NCBI RefSeq assembly: GCF_016428645.1
Contig: NZ_JAELXW010000018.1
Coordinates: 1-64,000, forward strand
Direction of reading: 5' to 3'
DNA from: Glycomyces salinus
Lineage (GTDB): Bacteria > Actinomycetota > Actinomycetes > Mycobacteriales > Micromonosporaceae
DNA: 64,000 nucleotides
Below are positions 1-8,859 of this stretch, piece by piece (position 1 is the stretch's first letter; each line of letters opens with the position of its first letter). The position numbers were made by a program, and so were the translations under genes. The notes beneath the pieces are model-generated. The model did not search any database. It had not been told where the DNA came from and saw only the letters and a program-made list of their open reading frames with translations.

Positions 1-210
1 CCCGTGGCCAGCACCGTCGGCGCCGGCGACGCCGCCCTGGCCGGGTTCCTCGCCGCCGGAGGCGCCGGAGCGCGGGCCCTGGCCGCGGCCGTCGCCTGGG
101 GGACCGCCGCGGTCACCCTGCCCGGCAGCCGCATGCCCCACCCGCACGACATCGACCTGCAGGCGGTCGAGACCACATCGCACCCGGACGCCGCCCGGGT
201 CCTGACCTGA
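1..210 (+). CDS. fruK: 1-phosphofructokinase, C-terminal end (partial)
   Basis: The reading frame enters from the left edge, so only the last 69 residues are seen. They carry the PfkB-family ATP-binding/catalytic signature GAGDAALAGF, whose Asp is the usual catalytic base, followed by an Ala-rich helix and the short tail typical of 1-phosphofructokinases. The enzyme phosphorylates fructose-1-phosphate to fructose-1,6-bisphosphate in the cytoplasm. It lies 22 nt before the fructose PTS IIA gene, in the order fruK-IIA-IIBC, which is why I call it FruK and not another PfkB sugar kinase. The active-site lid and substrate residues are outside the window. Confidence 0.85.
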   Translation, partial: PVASTVGAGDAALAGFLAAGGAGARALAAAVAWGTAAVTLPGSRMPHPHDIDLQAVETTSHPDAARVLT

Positions 211-232
211 CAGACCACAGAGGAGACAGCCA

Positions 233-685
233 ATGACGGATCTCATCAACGCCGACCTCGTCGACCTCGACCTGACCGGCGAGGACCGCTACGAGGCCAC
301 CGCCCTACTGGCCGAACGCCTGGTGGAGGCCGGACGGGTCACCGACCTCGACGGCTTCCTGGCCGACGTGCGGGCCCGCGAGGAGCAGATGCCCACCGGC
401 CTGGAAGGCGGCATCGGCATCCCCCACGCCCGCAGCGCCCACGTCACCGCACCGACGCTCGCGTTCGGACGGTCCACCGAGGGCGTCGACTTCGGCGCCG
501 CCGACGGTCCGGCCGACCTGGTGTTCCTCATCGCCGCCCCCGAAGGCGGCGGCTCGGAGCACATGACCATCCTCGCCTCGCTCGCCAGGCGGCTGGTCCA
601 CAAGGAGTTCAAAGACGCCCTGCGCGCCGCGCCCGACGCCGACGCAGTGGTCGCCCTGATAAAGAAAGAGGTGCTCGAACAGTGA
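233..685 (+). CDS. PTS fructose transporter subunit IIA
   Basis: A 150-residue stand-alone IIA domain of the fructose/mannitol family. The phosphorylated histidine is His65 in the motif GIGIPHARS. It takes phosphate from HPr and passes it to the IIB domain encoded next. A GAGGAG-type ribosome site precedes the ATG. Its TGA overlaps the GTG start of IIBC by 4 nt, so the two are translationally coupled. In many bacteria IIA is fused to IIBC as one FruA protein; here it is separate, as is common in actinobacteria. Confidence 0.93.
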   Translation: MTDLINADLVDLDLTGEDRYEATALLAERLVEAGRVTDLDGFLADVRAREEQMPTGLEGGIGIPHARSAHVTAPTLAFGRSTEGVDFGAADGPADLVFLIAAPEGGGSEHMTILASLARRLVHKEFKDALRAAPDADAVVALIKKEVLEQ

Positions 686-2157
686 AGTTCGTAGCCGTCA
701 CATCCTGCCCGACCGGCATCGCCCACACCTACATGGCCGCCGAGGCCCTCGAGCAGGCCGCCACCGAGGCCGGACACGAGATCCAGGTCGAGACCCAAGG
801 AGCGGCCGGAGCCGAACCGCTCGACCCGGCCGACATCGCCGCGGCCGACGCGGTCATCTTCGCCGCCGACGTCGAAGTCCGAGACAAGGAGCGCTTCGCC
901 GGCAAGCCCACCGTCTCCGGCGACGTCAAGCGCGGGATCAACCACGCCGCGGCCATGGTCGCCGAGGCCGCGGAGGCCGCCGAGAAGGCACCGGCCACCG
1001 CCGGAGCTCCCGCGCCCGCCGCCCCGGCCGCCGAAGCGCCCAAGGTCGGCCCCGGGGCCCGGCTCCGCATCTGGCTGATGACCGGCGTGTCCTACATGCT
1101 GCCGTTCGTCGCCGCCGGAGGCATCCTCATCGCGCTCGCCTTCGTCATCGGCGGCGCCGAGATCGCCCCCAAGGTCAACGGCGGCGAATTCGAAGGCGTC
1201 ACCTACGAGGCCATCGCCAACCCGACCGACATCCTCGCCCAGGTCGGCATCGCCGGGCTCATGTTCTACCTCGGCGGGCTCGCCTTCTCGATGCTGGTGC
1301 CCATTCTGGCCGGCTTCATCGCCTTCGGGATGGCCGACCGCATGGGCATCGCGCCCGGCGTCGTCGGCGGCCTCATCGCCGTCAACATCGGCGCCGGATT
1401 CCTCGGCGGCCTCGTCGCCGGACTGCTCGCCGGGGCCGTGGTCATGGCCCTCAAACTCATCAAGGCGGGCCAGGCGTTCTCGGGCATCATGCGGATCGTG
1501 GTGATACCGCTGGTGAGCGTGTTCGCCGTCGGCTTCGTCATGCTGGTGCTCGTCGGACAGCCGATCGCCTCGGCCCAGGAGGGCCTGACCGACTGGCTCG
1601 AGGGGCTCTCGGGCACCAACGCGATCCTGCTGGGCCTCCTGCTCGGCGCCATGATGGGCTTCGACCTGGGCGGACCGGTCAACAAGGTCGCCTACCTGTT
1701 CGGCGTCGCCGCCATCGCCAGCGACAACTTCGCGATCATGGCCGCGGTCATGGCCGCCGGGATGGTGCCGCCGCTGGGCATGGCCCTGGCCAGCGTCATC
1801 CGCAGGAGCCGGTTCACACGCGCCGAACGCGAGGCCGGCAAGGCCGCCTGGCTGCTGGGCGCCTCCTTCATCACCGAAGGCGCGATCCCGTTCGCCGCCG
1901 CCGACCCGCTGCGCGTCATACCGTCCACCATGGCCGGAGGCGCCGCCGCCGCGGCCGTCTCCATGGCCTTCGACGCGACCCTGCGGGCGCCGCACGGCGG
2001 CATCTGGGTCATCGGCCTGATCGGCAACGCCTGGGGCTTCCTGATCGCGCTGCTGGTCGGCACCGCCGTCACCTGCGCGGTCGTGCTCGGCCTGAAGTCG
2101 GTGGCCCGCAGCGAGCGCGCCGCCGAAGTCGAAGACCGCGCCATGGCCACCATCTGA
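682..2157 (+). CDS. fruA: PTS fructose transporter subunit IIBC
   Basis: 491 residues. The IIB domain (about 1-100) begins with the fructose-type phosphocysteine loop TSCPTGIAHT, Cys9 being the phosphorylated residue. An Ala/Pro/Glu linker (about 101-125) joins it to the IIC membrane domain (about 130-475), which has many hydrophobic segments and the conserved stretch around FDLGGPVNKVAYLFG. The protein imports fructose as fructose-1-phosphate. GTG start, overlapping the IIA stop. A 13-nt gap separates it from ptsH. Confidence 0.93.
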   Translation: MKFVAVTSCPTGIAHTYMAAEALEQAATEAGHEIQVETQGAAGAEPLDPADIAAADAVIFAADVEVRDKERFAGKPTVSGDVKRGINHAAAMVAEAAEAAEKAPATAGAPAPAAPAAEAPKVGPGARLRIWLMTGVSYMLPFVAAGGILIALAFVIGGAEIAPKVNGGEFEGVTYEAIANPTDILAQVGIAGLMFYLGGLAFSMLVPILAGFIAFGMADRMGIAPGVVGGLIAVNIGAGFLGGLVAGLLAGAVVMALKLIKAGQAFSGIMRIVVIPLVSVFAVGFVMLVLVGQPIASAQEGLTDWLEGLSGTNAILLGLLLGAMMGFDLGGPVNKVAYLFGVAAIASDNFAIMAAVMAAGMVPPLGMALASVIRRSRFTRAEREAGKAAWLLGASFITEGAIPFAAADPLRVIPSTMAGGAAAAAVSMAFDATLRAPHGGIWVIGLIGNAWGFLIALLVGTAVTCAVVLGLKSVARSERAAEVEDRAMATI

Positions 2158-2170
2158 GAAGGGAAGAGAC

Positions 2171-2452
2171 ATGCCGCAACGCCGCGTCACCGTCGGCTCG
2201 AGGGTCGGGCTCCACGCCCGCCCGGCAGCCCTGTTCGTGCAGGCCGCCGCCGCCCAGGACGTCCCGGTCACCATCGGCAAGGACGGCGTCGAACCGGTCG
2301 ACGCCCGCTCCATCCTCTCGGTGATCGGACTCGACGCCAAGGGCGGCGAAGAGGTCGTCCTCCACGCCGAGGGCGAGGGCGCCGAAGCGGCGCTCGACGC
2401 GCTCGAGACCGTCCTCGAAACCGACCACGACACATCGGAGAAGCCGACATGA
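2171..2452 (+). CDS. ptsH: phosphocarrier protein HPr
   Basis: 93 residues, the normal HPr size. The active-site motif GLHARPAA gives His15, phosphorylated by enzyme I. The region equivalent to the regulatory Ser46 site is DARSIL with Ser47, although actinobacteria usually lack HPr kinase. It sits between the IIBC gene and ptsI and its stop overlaps the ptsI ATG by 4 nt. A GGGAAGAGAC ribosome site precedes the ATG. Confidence 0.95.
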   Translation: MPQRRVTVGSRVGLHARPAALFVQAAAAQDVPVTIGKDGVEPVDARSILSVIGLDAKGGEEVVLHAEGEGAEAALDALETVLETDHDTSEKPT

Positions 2453-4092
2453 ACGCTGAGACGTCGGGGATCGGGGTCGCCCCGGGGGTGGCCTCCGGGC
2501 CGGTCGCCCGGCTCGCCGCCCCGCCCGAACCGCCCGCCGACACCGGGCCCGAGGCCGACCCCGCCGCCGCACTCGAGCGGATCAAGGCCGCCCTCGAATC
2601 CGTCGCGACCGAACTGGACGCCCGCGCCTCGCGGGCCTCCGGCCCGTCCGCCGACGTCCTGTTCGCGCAGTCGATGATGCCGCGCGACCCGGCCCTGGCT
2701 GAGCGGATCTCGAAGGCGCTCTCCGACGGCCGGTCGGCGCCCCGCGCCGTCGCCGAGGCCTTCGCGTCCTTCCGGGCCTCCCTGGAGGCCGCCGGAGGCT
2801 ACCTCGCCGAACGCGCCGCCGACCTCGACGACCTGCGGGACCGGACCTTGGCCGAACTGCTCGGCCTGCCGATGCCGGGCCTGCCCGACCCGGGCCACCC
2901 GTTCGTGCTGGTCGCCCGCGACCTGGCCCCGGCCGACACCGCCGGACTCGACCCGGCCCGGGTCCTGGCCGTCGTCACCGAAGCGGGCGGCCCCACCAGC
3001 CACACCGCGATCCTGGCGAAGTCGATCGGCATCCCCGCCGTCGTCGCCTGCCCCGGGGCCGGCGGCCTCGCCGACGGCGACCCGGTCCTGGTCGACGGAC
3101 GCACCGGCGCCGTGACCGCCGACCCCGACCCGGCCGCGGTCCAGGCCGCCCTCGAAGCCGAGGAACGCCGCCGCGCCGCCCTCGAAGCGGGCGGCGGCCC
3201 CGGCCGCACCGCCGACGGCCGGCACGTCCAGCTCCTGGTCAACCTCGGCTCGGCCGCCGACCTGGAGGCCGCGGCCGGGGCCGACAGCGAAGGCGTCGGC
3301 CTCTTCCGCACCGAGTTTCTCTACCTCGACCGGGCCGCCGAGCCGACCGTCGCCGAGCAGACCGAGACCTACCGGCGGGTCTTCGCGGCCTTCGCCGGAC
3401 GCAAAGTAGTCGTGCGCACCCTCGACGCCGGGGCCGACAAGCCCCTGGCATTCGTCGACCACGGCCACGAGGACAACCCCGCGCTCGGGGTGCGCGGCAT
3501 CCGGATGGCCCGCCGCCACCCGCGGATGCTCGACGACCAGCTGGAGGCCATCGGAGCGGCCGCGGCGGACGGCGAGGCCGAGGTGTGGGTGATGGCCCCG
3601 ATGGTCGCCACCGCCGCCGAGGCCGCCGACTTCGCCGAACGCTGCCGCGCCCGCGGACTGCCGACGGCCGGGACCATGATCGAGGTCCCCGCGGCCGCCC
3701 TGCGGGCGGACCAGATCCTGCGCACCTGCGACTTCGCCAGCCTCGGCACCAACGACCTGGGCCAGTACACGATGGCGGCCGACCGGATGAACGGCGAGCT
3801 GGCCGAGCTGCTCGACCCCTGGCAGCCCGCGCTGCTGGAACTGGTGGCCCTGGCCGCCGAGGCCGGGCGCGAGCTCGGCAGGCCGGTCGGGGTCTGCGGC
3901 GAGGCCGCCAGCGATCCGCTGCTGGCCTGCGTCCTGGTCGGGCTCGGGGTCACCAGCCTGTCCATGGCGCCCTCGGCGCTCGGCGAGGTGCGCGCCGAGC
4001 TGGCCGCCCGCACCGGCGCCGACTGCGCGGCCATGGCCGCCGCGGCCCTGGCCGCGGCCGACGCCCGCGAGGCCAGGGCGGCCGTCCGGTGA
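2449..4092 (+). CDS. ptsI: PTS enzyme I (phosphoenolpyruvate-protein phosphotransferase)
   Basis: 547 residues, slightly shorter than typical EI (about 555-575). It transfers phosphate from PEP to HPr. Domain order is as expected: N-terminal HPr-binding helical part, phosphohistidine domain with GGPTSHTAILAKS (His185), and PEP-utilising TIM barrel with FRTEFLYLDR, a TMIEVPAA strand, GTNDLGQYTMAADR and the active-site Cys in GVCGEAASDP. Last gene of the operon, ending 4 nt from the convergent aldo/keto reductase stop. The general PTS proteins being encoded inside the fructose operon suggests that fructose may be the main PTS sugar of this strain. Confidence 0.95.
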   Translation: MNAETSGIGVAPGVASGPVARLAAPPEPPADTGPEADPAAALERIKAALESVATELDARASRASGPSADVLFAQSMMPRDPALAERISKALSDGRSAPRAVAEAFASFRASLEAAGGYLAERAADLDDLRDRTLAELLGLPMPGLPDPGHPFVLVARDLAPADTAGLDPARVLAVVTEAGGPTSHTAILAKSIGIPAVVACPGAGGLADGDPVLVDGRTGAVTADPDPAAVQAALEAEERRRAALEAGGGPGRTADGRHVQLLVNLGSAADLEAAAGADSEGVGLFRTEFLYLDRAAEPTVAEQTETYRRVFAAFAGRKVVVRTLDAGADKPLAFVDHGHEDNPALGVRGIRMARRHPRMLDDQLEAIGAAAADGEAEVWVMAPMVATAAEAADFAERCRARGLPTAGTMIEVPAAALRADQILRTCDFASLGTNDLGQYTMAADRMNGELAELLDPWQPALLELVALAAEAGRELGRPVGVCGEAASDPLLACVLVGLGVTSLSMAPSALGEVRAELAARTGADCAAMAAAALAAADAREARAAVR

Positions 4093-4096
4093 CCGG

Positions 4097-5074
4097 CTAC
4101 CAGCGGTGGTGGACCTGCGGGCGGATCAGCTCGTCGTAGACCGCCGCCACCTGCCCGTGCACTGACCCGGGCAGCGGGGCGAAGTCGGCGGCCGCGGCGT
4201 TGGCGCGGGCCTGCTCGGCGTTGCGGGCGCCGGGGATGACCACGGTGACGCCCGGCTGGTCCAGGATCCAGCGCAGCGCGAACTGCGCCATCGTCATGCC
4301 CTCGGGCACCAGCGGGCGCATCCGCTCGACGGCGGCCAGCCCGGTCGCGTAGTCCACGCCCGCGAAGGTCTCACCGACATCGAAGGCCTCGCCGTGCCGG
4401 TTGAAGTTCCGGTGGTCGTCGGCGCCGAACTCGGTCCCGGCCGTGTACTTGCCCGACAGCAGGCCCGAGGCCAGCGGAACCCGGGAGATGACGCCGACCC
4501 CGGCCTTCTCGGCGGCCGGGAGCACGGCCTCCAGCGGCTTCTGCCGGAACGGGTTGAGGATGATCTGGACCGTCGCCACGCCCGGCCTCTCGATCGCGGC
4601 CAGGGCCTGCTCGCAGGTCTCCACGCTGACCCCGTAGGCGCGGATGCGGCCGGCCTCGACCATCTCGTCGAGCGCGGTGAAGACCGCCTCGGAGTGGTAG
4701 ACCGGCGTGGGCGGGCAGTGCAGCTGCACCAGGTCGAGGGTCGGGACCTCGAGGTTGGCGCGCGAGTCGTCGTTCCAGACCTGGAAGTTCTCGGCGCTGT
4801 AGTGCTCGGGGACCTGCTCGACCCGCCGCCCCATCTTGGTGGCCACGGTGATCTCCGGGTGGCGGCGGCGCAGCCCGGCGATCAGGCGCTCGGAGCGGCC
4901 GTCGCCGTAGACGTCGGCGGTGTCGAAGAAGTTCACGCCCGCTTCGACCGCGGCCTCCAGGGCCGCGTTCGCGTCGTCCTCGCCGACCTCGCCCCAGGCC
5001 GCGCCGATCTGCCAGGCGCCGAAACCGATGACGCCGACCGGCACGCCGGTCCTTCCCAATACTCGTTGCTCCAT
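4097..5074 (-). CDS. aldo/keto reductase
   Basis: 325 residues, NADPH-dependent oxidoreductase with the AKR (beta/alpha)8 fold. Visible catalytic tetrad: Asp and Tyr in FFDTADVYGDGRS, Lys in VATKMGR, His in VQLHCPP. The C-terminal nucleotide-binding part has VTVVIPGARN. I start at the ATG giving MEQRVLGRTGVPVG, the usual N-terminus of this family; a second ATG four codons upstream is possible, and the frame stays open further upstream. The substrate cannot be read. It is divergent from the ROK regulator, so it may respond to the same sugar, but this is inference. Confidence 0.88.
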   Translation of the reverse strand: MEQRVLGRTGVPVGVIGFGAWQIGAAWGEVGEDDANAALEAAVEAGVNFFDTADVYGDGRSERLIAGLRRRHPEITVATKMGRRVEQVPEHYSAENFQVWNDDSRANLEVPTLDLVQLHCPPTPVYHSEAVFTALDEMVEAGRIRAYGVSVETCEQALAAIERPGVATVQIILNPFRQKPLEAVLPAAEKAGVGVISRVPLASGLLSGKYTAGTEFGADDHRNFNRHGEAFDVGETFAGVDYATGLAAVERMRPLVPEGMTMAQFALRWILDQPGVTVVIPGARNAEQARANAAAADFAPLPGSVHGQVAAVYDELIRPQVHHRW

Positions 5075-5145
5075 GCGGGCGAGCATAGCCGCCGCCAACG
5101 GGCAACGTTCTATACGGTTTGACCGGCGTGACTTCATATAACCCA

Positions 5146-5174
5146 TTTACAAAGGTCGCCTGCCGTCGTAGGCT
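5146..5174 (+). promoter_or_regulatory. leaderless promoter of the ROK regulator
   Basis: TTTACA, a 17-nt spacer and TAGGCT, with the -10 box ending 7 nt before the ATG, so the transcript would start at or next to the start codon. The -35 box lies within ACCCATTTACAAAG, which recurs with one change (ACCCATTGACAAAG) at the ABC importer promoter, suggesting a common control site. Confidence 0.6.
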
Positions 5175-5181
5175 TCGATAC

Positions 5182-6387
5182 ATGAAGTCCACCTCGCGCG
5201 ACATCCGCATCCGCAACTGCTTCTCGGTGCTCAGGCACCTCATTGCGGATTCGCCCACCTCGCGGCAGCAGCTCGCGCGCGCGACCGATCTGAGCGTGGC
5301 GACCGTCTCGAACCTGGTCACCGACCTCATCGAGCTCGGCGTGGTCGTCGAGATCGGGCGCGAGGACTCCGGGGGCGGGCGGCCGCGGGCGCTGCTGGCC
5401 CCCAACACCGGCGGCGGCGTCCTCATCGGCGTCGACGTGGCCGAGACCTACGTCCAGATGGAGGTCTACGACCTCGGACTGTCCGTGCTCGAACGCGTCG
5501 AGGAGCGCCTGGACACCAGCGAGAACAGCCCCGGGGCCGTCCTGGGCCACATCGTCGACGGCGTCAAGGCCGCGCGGGAGCGCCTGGACGGCAGGCCGAT
5601 CCTCGGCCTGGGCGTGAGCCTGCCCGGGCAGGTGGACGTGGCCGGGGGCGTGTCGACGTTCGCGCCCAACTGGAACTGGCGCGACGTGCCCTTCAGGGAC
5701 CTGCTGGAGCAGCGGCTCGACCTGGACGCCCCGATCTATCTGGACAACCCGCTCAAGACCGTCACGGTCGGGGAGCTGTGGTTCGGCGACGGGCGCGGGG
5801 TCGACCGGCTGGCCGTGGTCAACCTCGGTACCGGCTGCGGGGCGGGCCTGGCCTTCGGCGGCGAGCTCTACCGGGGCGCGTCCAACGCCGCGGGGGAGTG
5901 GGGCCACACCGTCATCGACCTGGAGGGGCCGCAGTGCAGGTGCGGCTCGCGCGGCTGCATCGAGGCATATATCGGCGCCCCGGCGATCCTGCGCCAGTGG
6001 GGCGAGCTCGACGAGCGGGCCGCACACGGCTCGCAGGACGAGGCGATGGCGGCCCTGGCCGCGGCCTGGGCGGCGGGCGAGCCGGCCGCGGCCGCCACGA
6101 TCGAGTCGGTGGCCGTCAAGCTCTCGGCCGGGCTGGCGAACCTGGTCAACGTCCTCAACCCGGACCTGGTGGTCCTCATCGGCTGGGTGACCCGGGCGCT
6201 GGGCGACCGGCTGCTGCCGGAGATCGAAAGTCGCCTCCCCGCCTACTGCCTCGATGCGACACTGGGGTCGCTGCAACTGAAGGTCAATCACCAGCGTCGC
6301 AACATGGTCGGCCTGGGGGCCGCGGCCCTGGCACTGGAGGGGCATCTGAGTCGGATAAACACTGTCGGGGCACGCGCGCGCCGCTGA
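5182..6387 (+). CDS. ROK family transcriptional regulator (NagC/XylR type)
   Basis: 401 residues. N-terminal winged helix-turn-helix (about 20-75: TSRQQLARATDLSVATVSNL) followed by a ROK sugar-kinase-like domain. The ROK zinc site is present as CRCGSRGCIEAY. The kinase ATP loop, normally DxGGTx, reads GVDVAETYV, so it is probably a sensor without kinase activity. I chose the ATG that follows a -10 box by 7 nt; an upstream in-frame extension lacks family similarity. It lies immediately upstream of a carbohydrate ABC importer, which it most likely represses in the absence of its sugar. Confidence 0.9.
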   Translation: MKSTSRDIRIRNCFSVLRHLIADSPTSRQQLARATDLSVATVSNLVTDLIELGVVVEIGREDSGGGRPRALLAPNTGGGVLIGVDVAETYVQMEVYDLGLSVLERVEERLDTSENSPGAVLGHIVDGVKAARERLDGRPILGLGVSLPGQVDVAGGVSTFAPNWNWRDVPFRDLLEQRLDLDAPIYLDNPLKTVTVGELWFGDGRGVDRLAVVNLGTGCGAGLAFGGELYRGASNAAGEWGHTVIDLEGPQCRCGSRGCIEAYIGAPAILRQWGELDERAAHGSQDEAMAALAAAWAAGEPAAAATIESVAVKLSAGLANLVNVLNPDLVVLIGWVTRALGDRLLPEIESRLPAYCLDATLGSLQLKVNHQRRNMVGLGAAALALEGHLSRINTVGARARR

Positions 6388-6440
6388 GGCACCGCTCTCC
6401 AACATCTTCGAACACAAATCGTTATCGAGAACTTAATCCA

Positions 6441-6476
6441 ACCCATTGACAAAGCCAGTGTGTCCCGTAACACTGG
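6441..6476 (+). promoter_or_regulatory. promoter and operator of the sugar ABC importer operon
   Basis: A TTGACA -35 box (6446-6451) and TAACAC -10 box (6468-6473) frame the site, with a 16-nt spacer. A perfect inverted repeat, CCAGTGT and ACACTGG separated by 8 nt (6455-6476), covers the spacer and the -10 box, the position of a classical repressor operator. The ROK protein next door is the obvious candidate ligand. Confidence 0.62.
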
Positions 6477-6581
6477 GAATCGGATCGAGAAGTGTTGATT
6501 CTCCTCCGCGGCGTCGACCAAGACCCGGGGTCGCACGGGAGCCCTTCACTTGACCTCTCAACGTAGCGAGGAGCAAAAAAG

Positions 6582-7874
6582 ATGGTTGCTTCAGGCAATT
6601 CAAAGAAAGCGTTCGCAGACTTCATGGTGAACCGGCGGCGCATGCTCGCCCTCGGCGGCATGGCCGCGGGAGCGGGCGCGCTGAGCGCCTGCGGCGGCGA
6701 CACCGGACGCGATGACGGCGGCGACGGCGACGGTGCGTCGCTGCTGCAGTGGTACCACGAATACGGCGAGGCGGGCACCCAAGAGGCCGTCCAGCGGTAC
6801 GCCGAGGAGTACACGGACGCAGGCGTCTCCGTGGAGTGGATTCCCGGCGACTATGACGCGGCGATCAGCTCCGCCCTGCTCACCGACGACGCCCCCGACG
6901 TCTTCGAGTGGCACCTCAACCGCGCCATGGTCGAGGCCGGGCAGGTCGAGCCGCTCGACGACATCCTGGCCGACGTCATCGACGACATTCCCGAGAGCGA
7001 CATCGCCCGCAACACCCTCGACGGCACCATCTACGGCGTCCGGATGATCGACGACCCGCAGTACATCGTCTACCGGCCCAGCATGTTCGAGGACGCCGGC
7101 ATCTCCGCGCCGCCGACCACCTTCGAAGAGCTGGTCGACATCGCCATCGAGCTGACCACCAGCGACGTCAAGGGCATCGACTTCGGCGCGGCCGGCGGCA
7201 CCGACCGCTTGGGCCAGCACATGATCCACAGCCTCGGGCTGTCGTTCATAGGCGACGACAAGCAGGCCGGCTTCGACGACCCGCGCATGGCCGAGGCCGC
7301 CGAGCAGGTCGTGCGGCTCAACCAGTCCGACGCGCTGCTGCTCGGCGCCCCCACCGACTGGTGGGATCCTTCCTCGATGAGCCAGGGTCTCACCGCGATG
7401 TCCTGGACCGGTCTGTGGACCATGCCGGTGCTGCTGGAGAACCTCGGCGACGACATCGGCGTCTTCCCCAACCCGGGCTTCGTCGACGGCTCGCCGACCG
7501 TCTTCAACGGCGGCTGGTCGGCCTTCGTCAACGCCAACAGCTCCAACGTGGAGGCGGCTAAGGCCTTCACCAAGTGGCTGTGGGTCGACAACACCGAGAA
7601 CATCCTCGACTGGTGCCTGAGCTACGGCTTCCACATCCCGGCGCGGCTGTCGCTGCGCGAGCAGGCCGACGAGCTCAGCTCGGGCCCGTCCGCGGAGGTC
7701 GTGGCCATGTCCCAGGAATACGGCTGGGCCGAGGATCCCGACTGGACTCCGACGATGAACACCGCCGTCCAAGACTGGCTGAGCAACGTCGTCAACGAAG
7801 GCGCCGACCCGGTGGACGAACTCTCCAAGACCGTCGAGACGGTCAACTCCGAACTCGATGGCATCTTCGGTTAA
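6582..7874 (+). CDS. carbohydrate ABC transporter substrate-binding lipoprotein
   Basis: 430 residues. A twin-arginine signal (NRRRMLALGG) followed by a lipobox LSAC at about residues 42-45 predicts Tat export and lipid anchoring. The mature part resembles family 1 extracellular solute-binding proteins (MalE/UgpB type), with a tryptophan-rich ligand region (TDWWDPSSMSQG, SWTGLW). A strong GAGGAG ribosome site precedes the ATG. Forms an operon with two permease genes. The sugar is not evident; the family imports oligosaccharides or monosaccharides. Confidence 0.92.
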   Translation: MVASGNSKKAFADFMVNRRRMLALGGMAAGAGALSACGGDTGRDDGGDGDGASLLQWYHEYGEAGTQEAVQRYAEEYTDAGVSVEWIPGDYDAAISSALLTDDAPDVFEWHLNRAMVEAGQVEPLDDILADVIDDIPESDIARNTLDGTIYGVRMIDDPQYIVYRPSMFEDAGISAPPTTFEELVDIAIELTTSDVKGIDFGAAGGTDRLGQHMIHSLGLSFIGDDKQAGFDDPRMAEAAEQVVRLNQSDALLLGAPTDWWDPSSMSQGLTAMSWTGLWTMPVLLENLGDDIGVFPNPGFVDGSPTVFNGGWSAFVNANSSNVEAAKAFTKWLWVDNTENILDWCLSYGFHIPARLSLREQADELSSGPSAEVVAMSQEYGWAEDPDWTPTMNTAVQDWLSNVVNEGADPVDELSKTVETVNSELDGIFG

Positions 7875-7884
7875 GGGGAACTGA

Positions 7885-8859
7885 GTGGCCGTCACCCGAA
7901 AGTCGGCCGAACCGGCATCATCGGCAGCGGGGGCGCCCCGGCGCCCCCGCCGCCGATTGTTCGGCGGCCGCAACCTCGCTTTCTGGTACTTCGTCGGGCC
8001 GTTCCTGATCGGCCTGGCGATCTTCACCTACATCCCGGTGGGCTGGTCGGCCTACCTGTCGCTGTTCGACGCGCGCAACACCGTCACCCCGGCCTCCGAG
8101 GACTTCGTGGGGCTCGACAACTTCGCCACGATGCTCACCGACGAGAACTTCCGGCGGAGCCTGATCACCTTCACGGTGTTCGCGCTGTTCGTGGTGCCGC
8201 TCACGTTCGCGGCATCGCTCGGGCTGGCCCTGGCGGTCAACCGGGTCCGCATCATGCGGGCCTTCTTCCGGTCGGTGTTCTTCCTTCCCTTCGCCTGCTC
8301 CTACGTGGTGGCGTCGCTGGTGTGGAAGATGTCCATCTTCACCGGTGTGCGCTACGGCATGATGAACACCGTCCTGGAGTGGTTCGGGGTCGAGAACATC
8401 GCCTGGCTCGCCGGGAACGACCCGCCGTGGTTCTGGCTGGTCATCGTGACCCTGCGAATCTGGATCCAGTGCGGCTTCTACATGATCCTGTTCATCGCCG
8501 CGCTCCAGCAGATCCCCGAGCAGCTCTATGAGGCCGCCTACGTCGACGGTGCCAAGCCCGGCCGGCAGACCTTCTGGCACATCACCATGCCGGGGCTGCG
8601 CGCCACCTCGGTGGCGGTGCTGATGCTCATCGTCATCCAGGCATACCAGGCGTTCGACGAGTTCTACAACCTGCTGCCCAACAACGGCAACGTGCCCTAC
8701 GCGCGGACACCGCTGATCTACCTCTACAACACCGCGCTCGGTACGGGCCAGGATCTTGGAAGGGGCTCGGCGGGTGCGCTCATTCTCGCGCTGCTGATCG
8801 CGATCGTGACCCTGCTCCAGGGCAGGTTCCTCGGCTTCGGCAAATCGGAAGGACGGTGA
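7885..8859 (+). CDS. carbohydrate ABC transporter permease (MalF type)
   Basis: 324 residues with about six membrane segments and the cytoplasmic EAA loop EAAYVDGAKPGRQTFWHITM, which docks with the ATPase. GTG start after a GGGGAA ribosome site, 10 nt behind the binding-protein gene. It overlaps the second permease by 4 nt. The operon lacks an ATPase gene, so a shared MsiK-type ATPase encoded elsewhere is expected, as in many actinobacterial sugar importers. Confidence 0.93.
   Translation: MAVTRKSAEPASSAAGAPRRPRRRLFGGRNLAFWYFVGPFLIGLAIFTYIPVGWSAYLSLFDARNTVTPASEDFVGLDNFATMLTDENFRRSLITFTVFALFVVPLTFAASLGLALAVNRVRIMRAFFRSVFFLPFACSYVVASLVWKMSIFTGVRYGMMNTVLEWFGVENIAWLAGNDPPWFWLVIVTLRIWIQCGFYMILFIAALQQIPEQLYEAAYVDGAKPGRQTFWHITMPGLRATSVAVLMLIVIQAYQAFDEFYNLLPNNGNVPYARTPLIYLYNTALGTGQDLGRGSAGALILALLIAIVTLLQGRFLGFGKSEGR

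Noticed and set aside
289-3519. Minus-strand open frame of over 1000 codons opposite the PTS operon
   Set aside because: It has the Gly/Asp/Arg-rich composition of a reverse-complement frame of GC-rich coding DNA and no family likeness. The plus strand encodes well-known PTS proteins.
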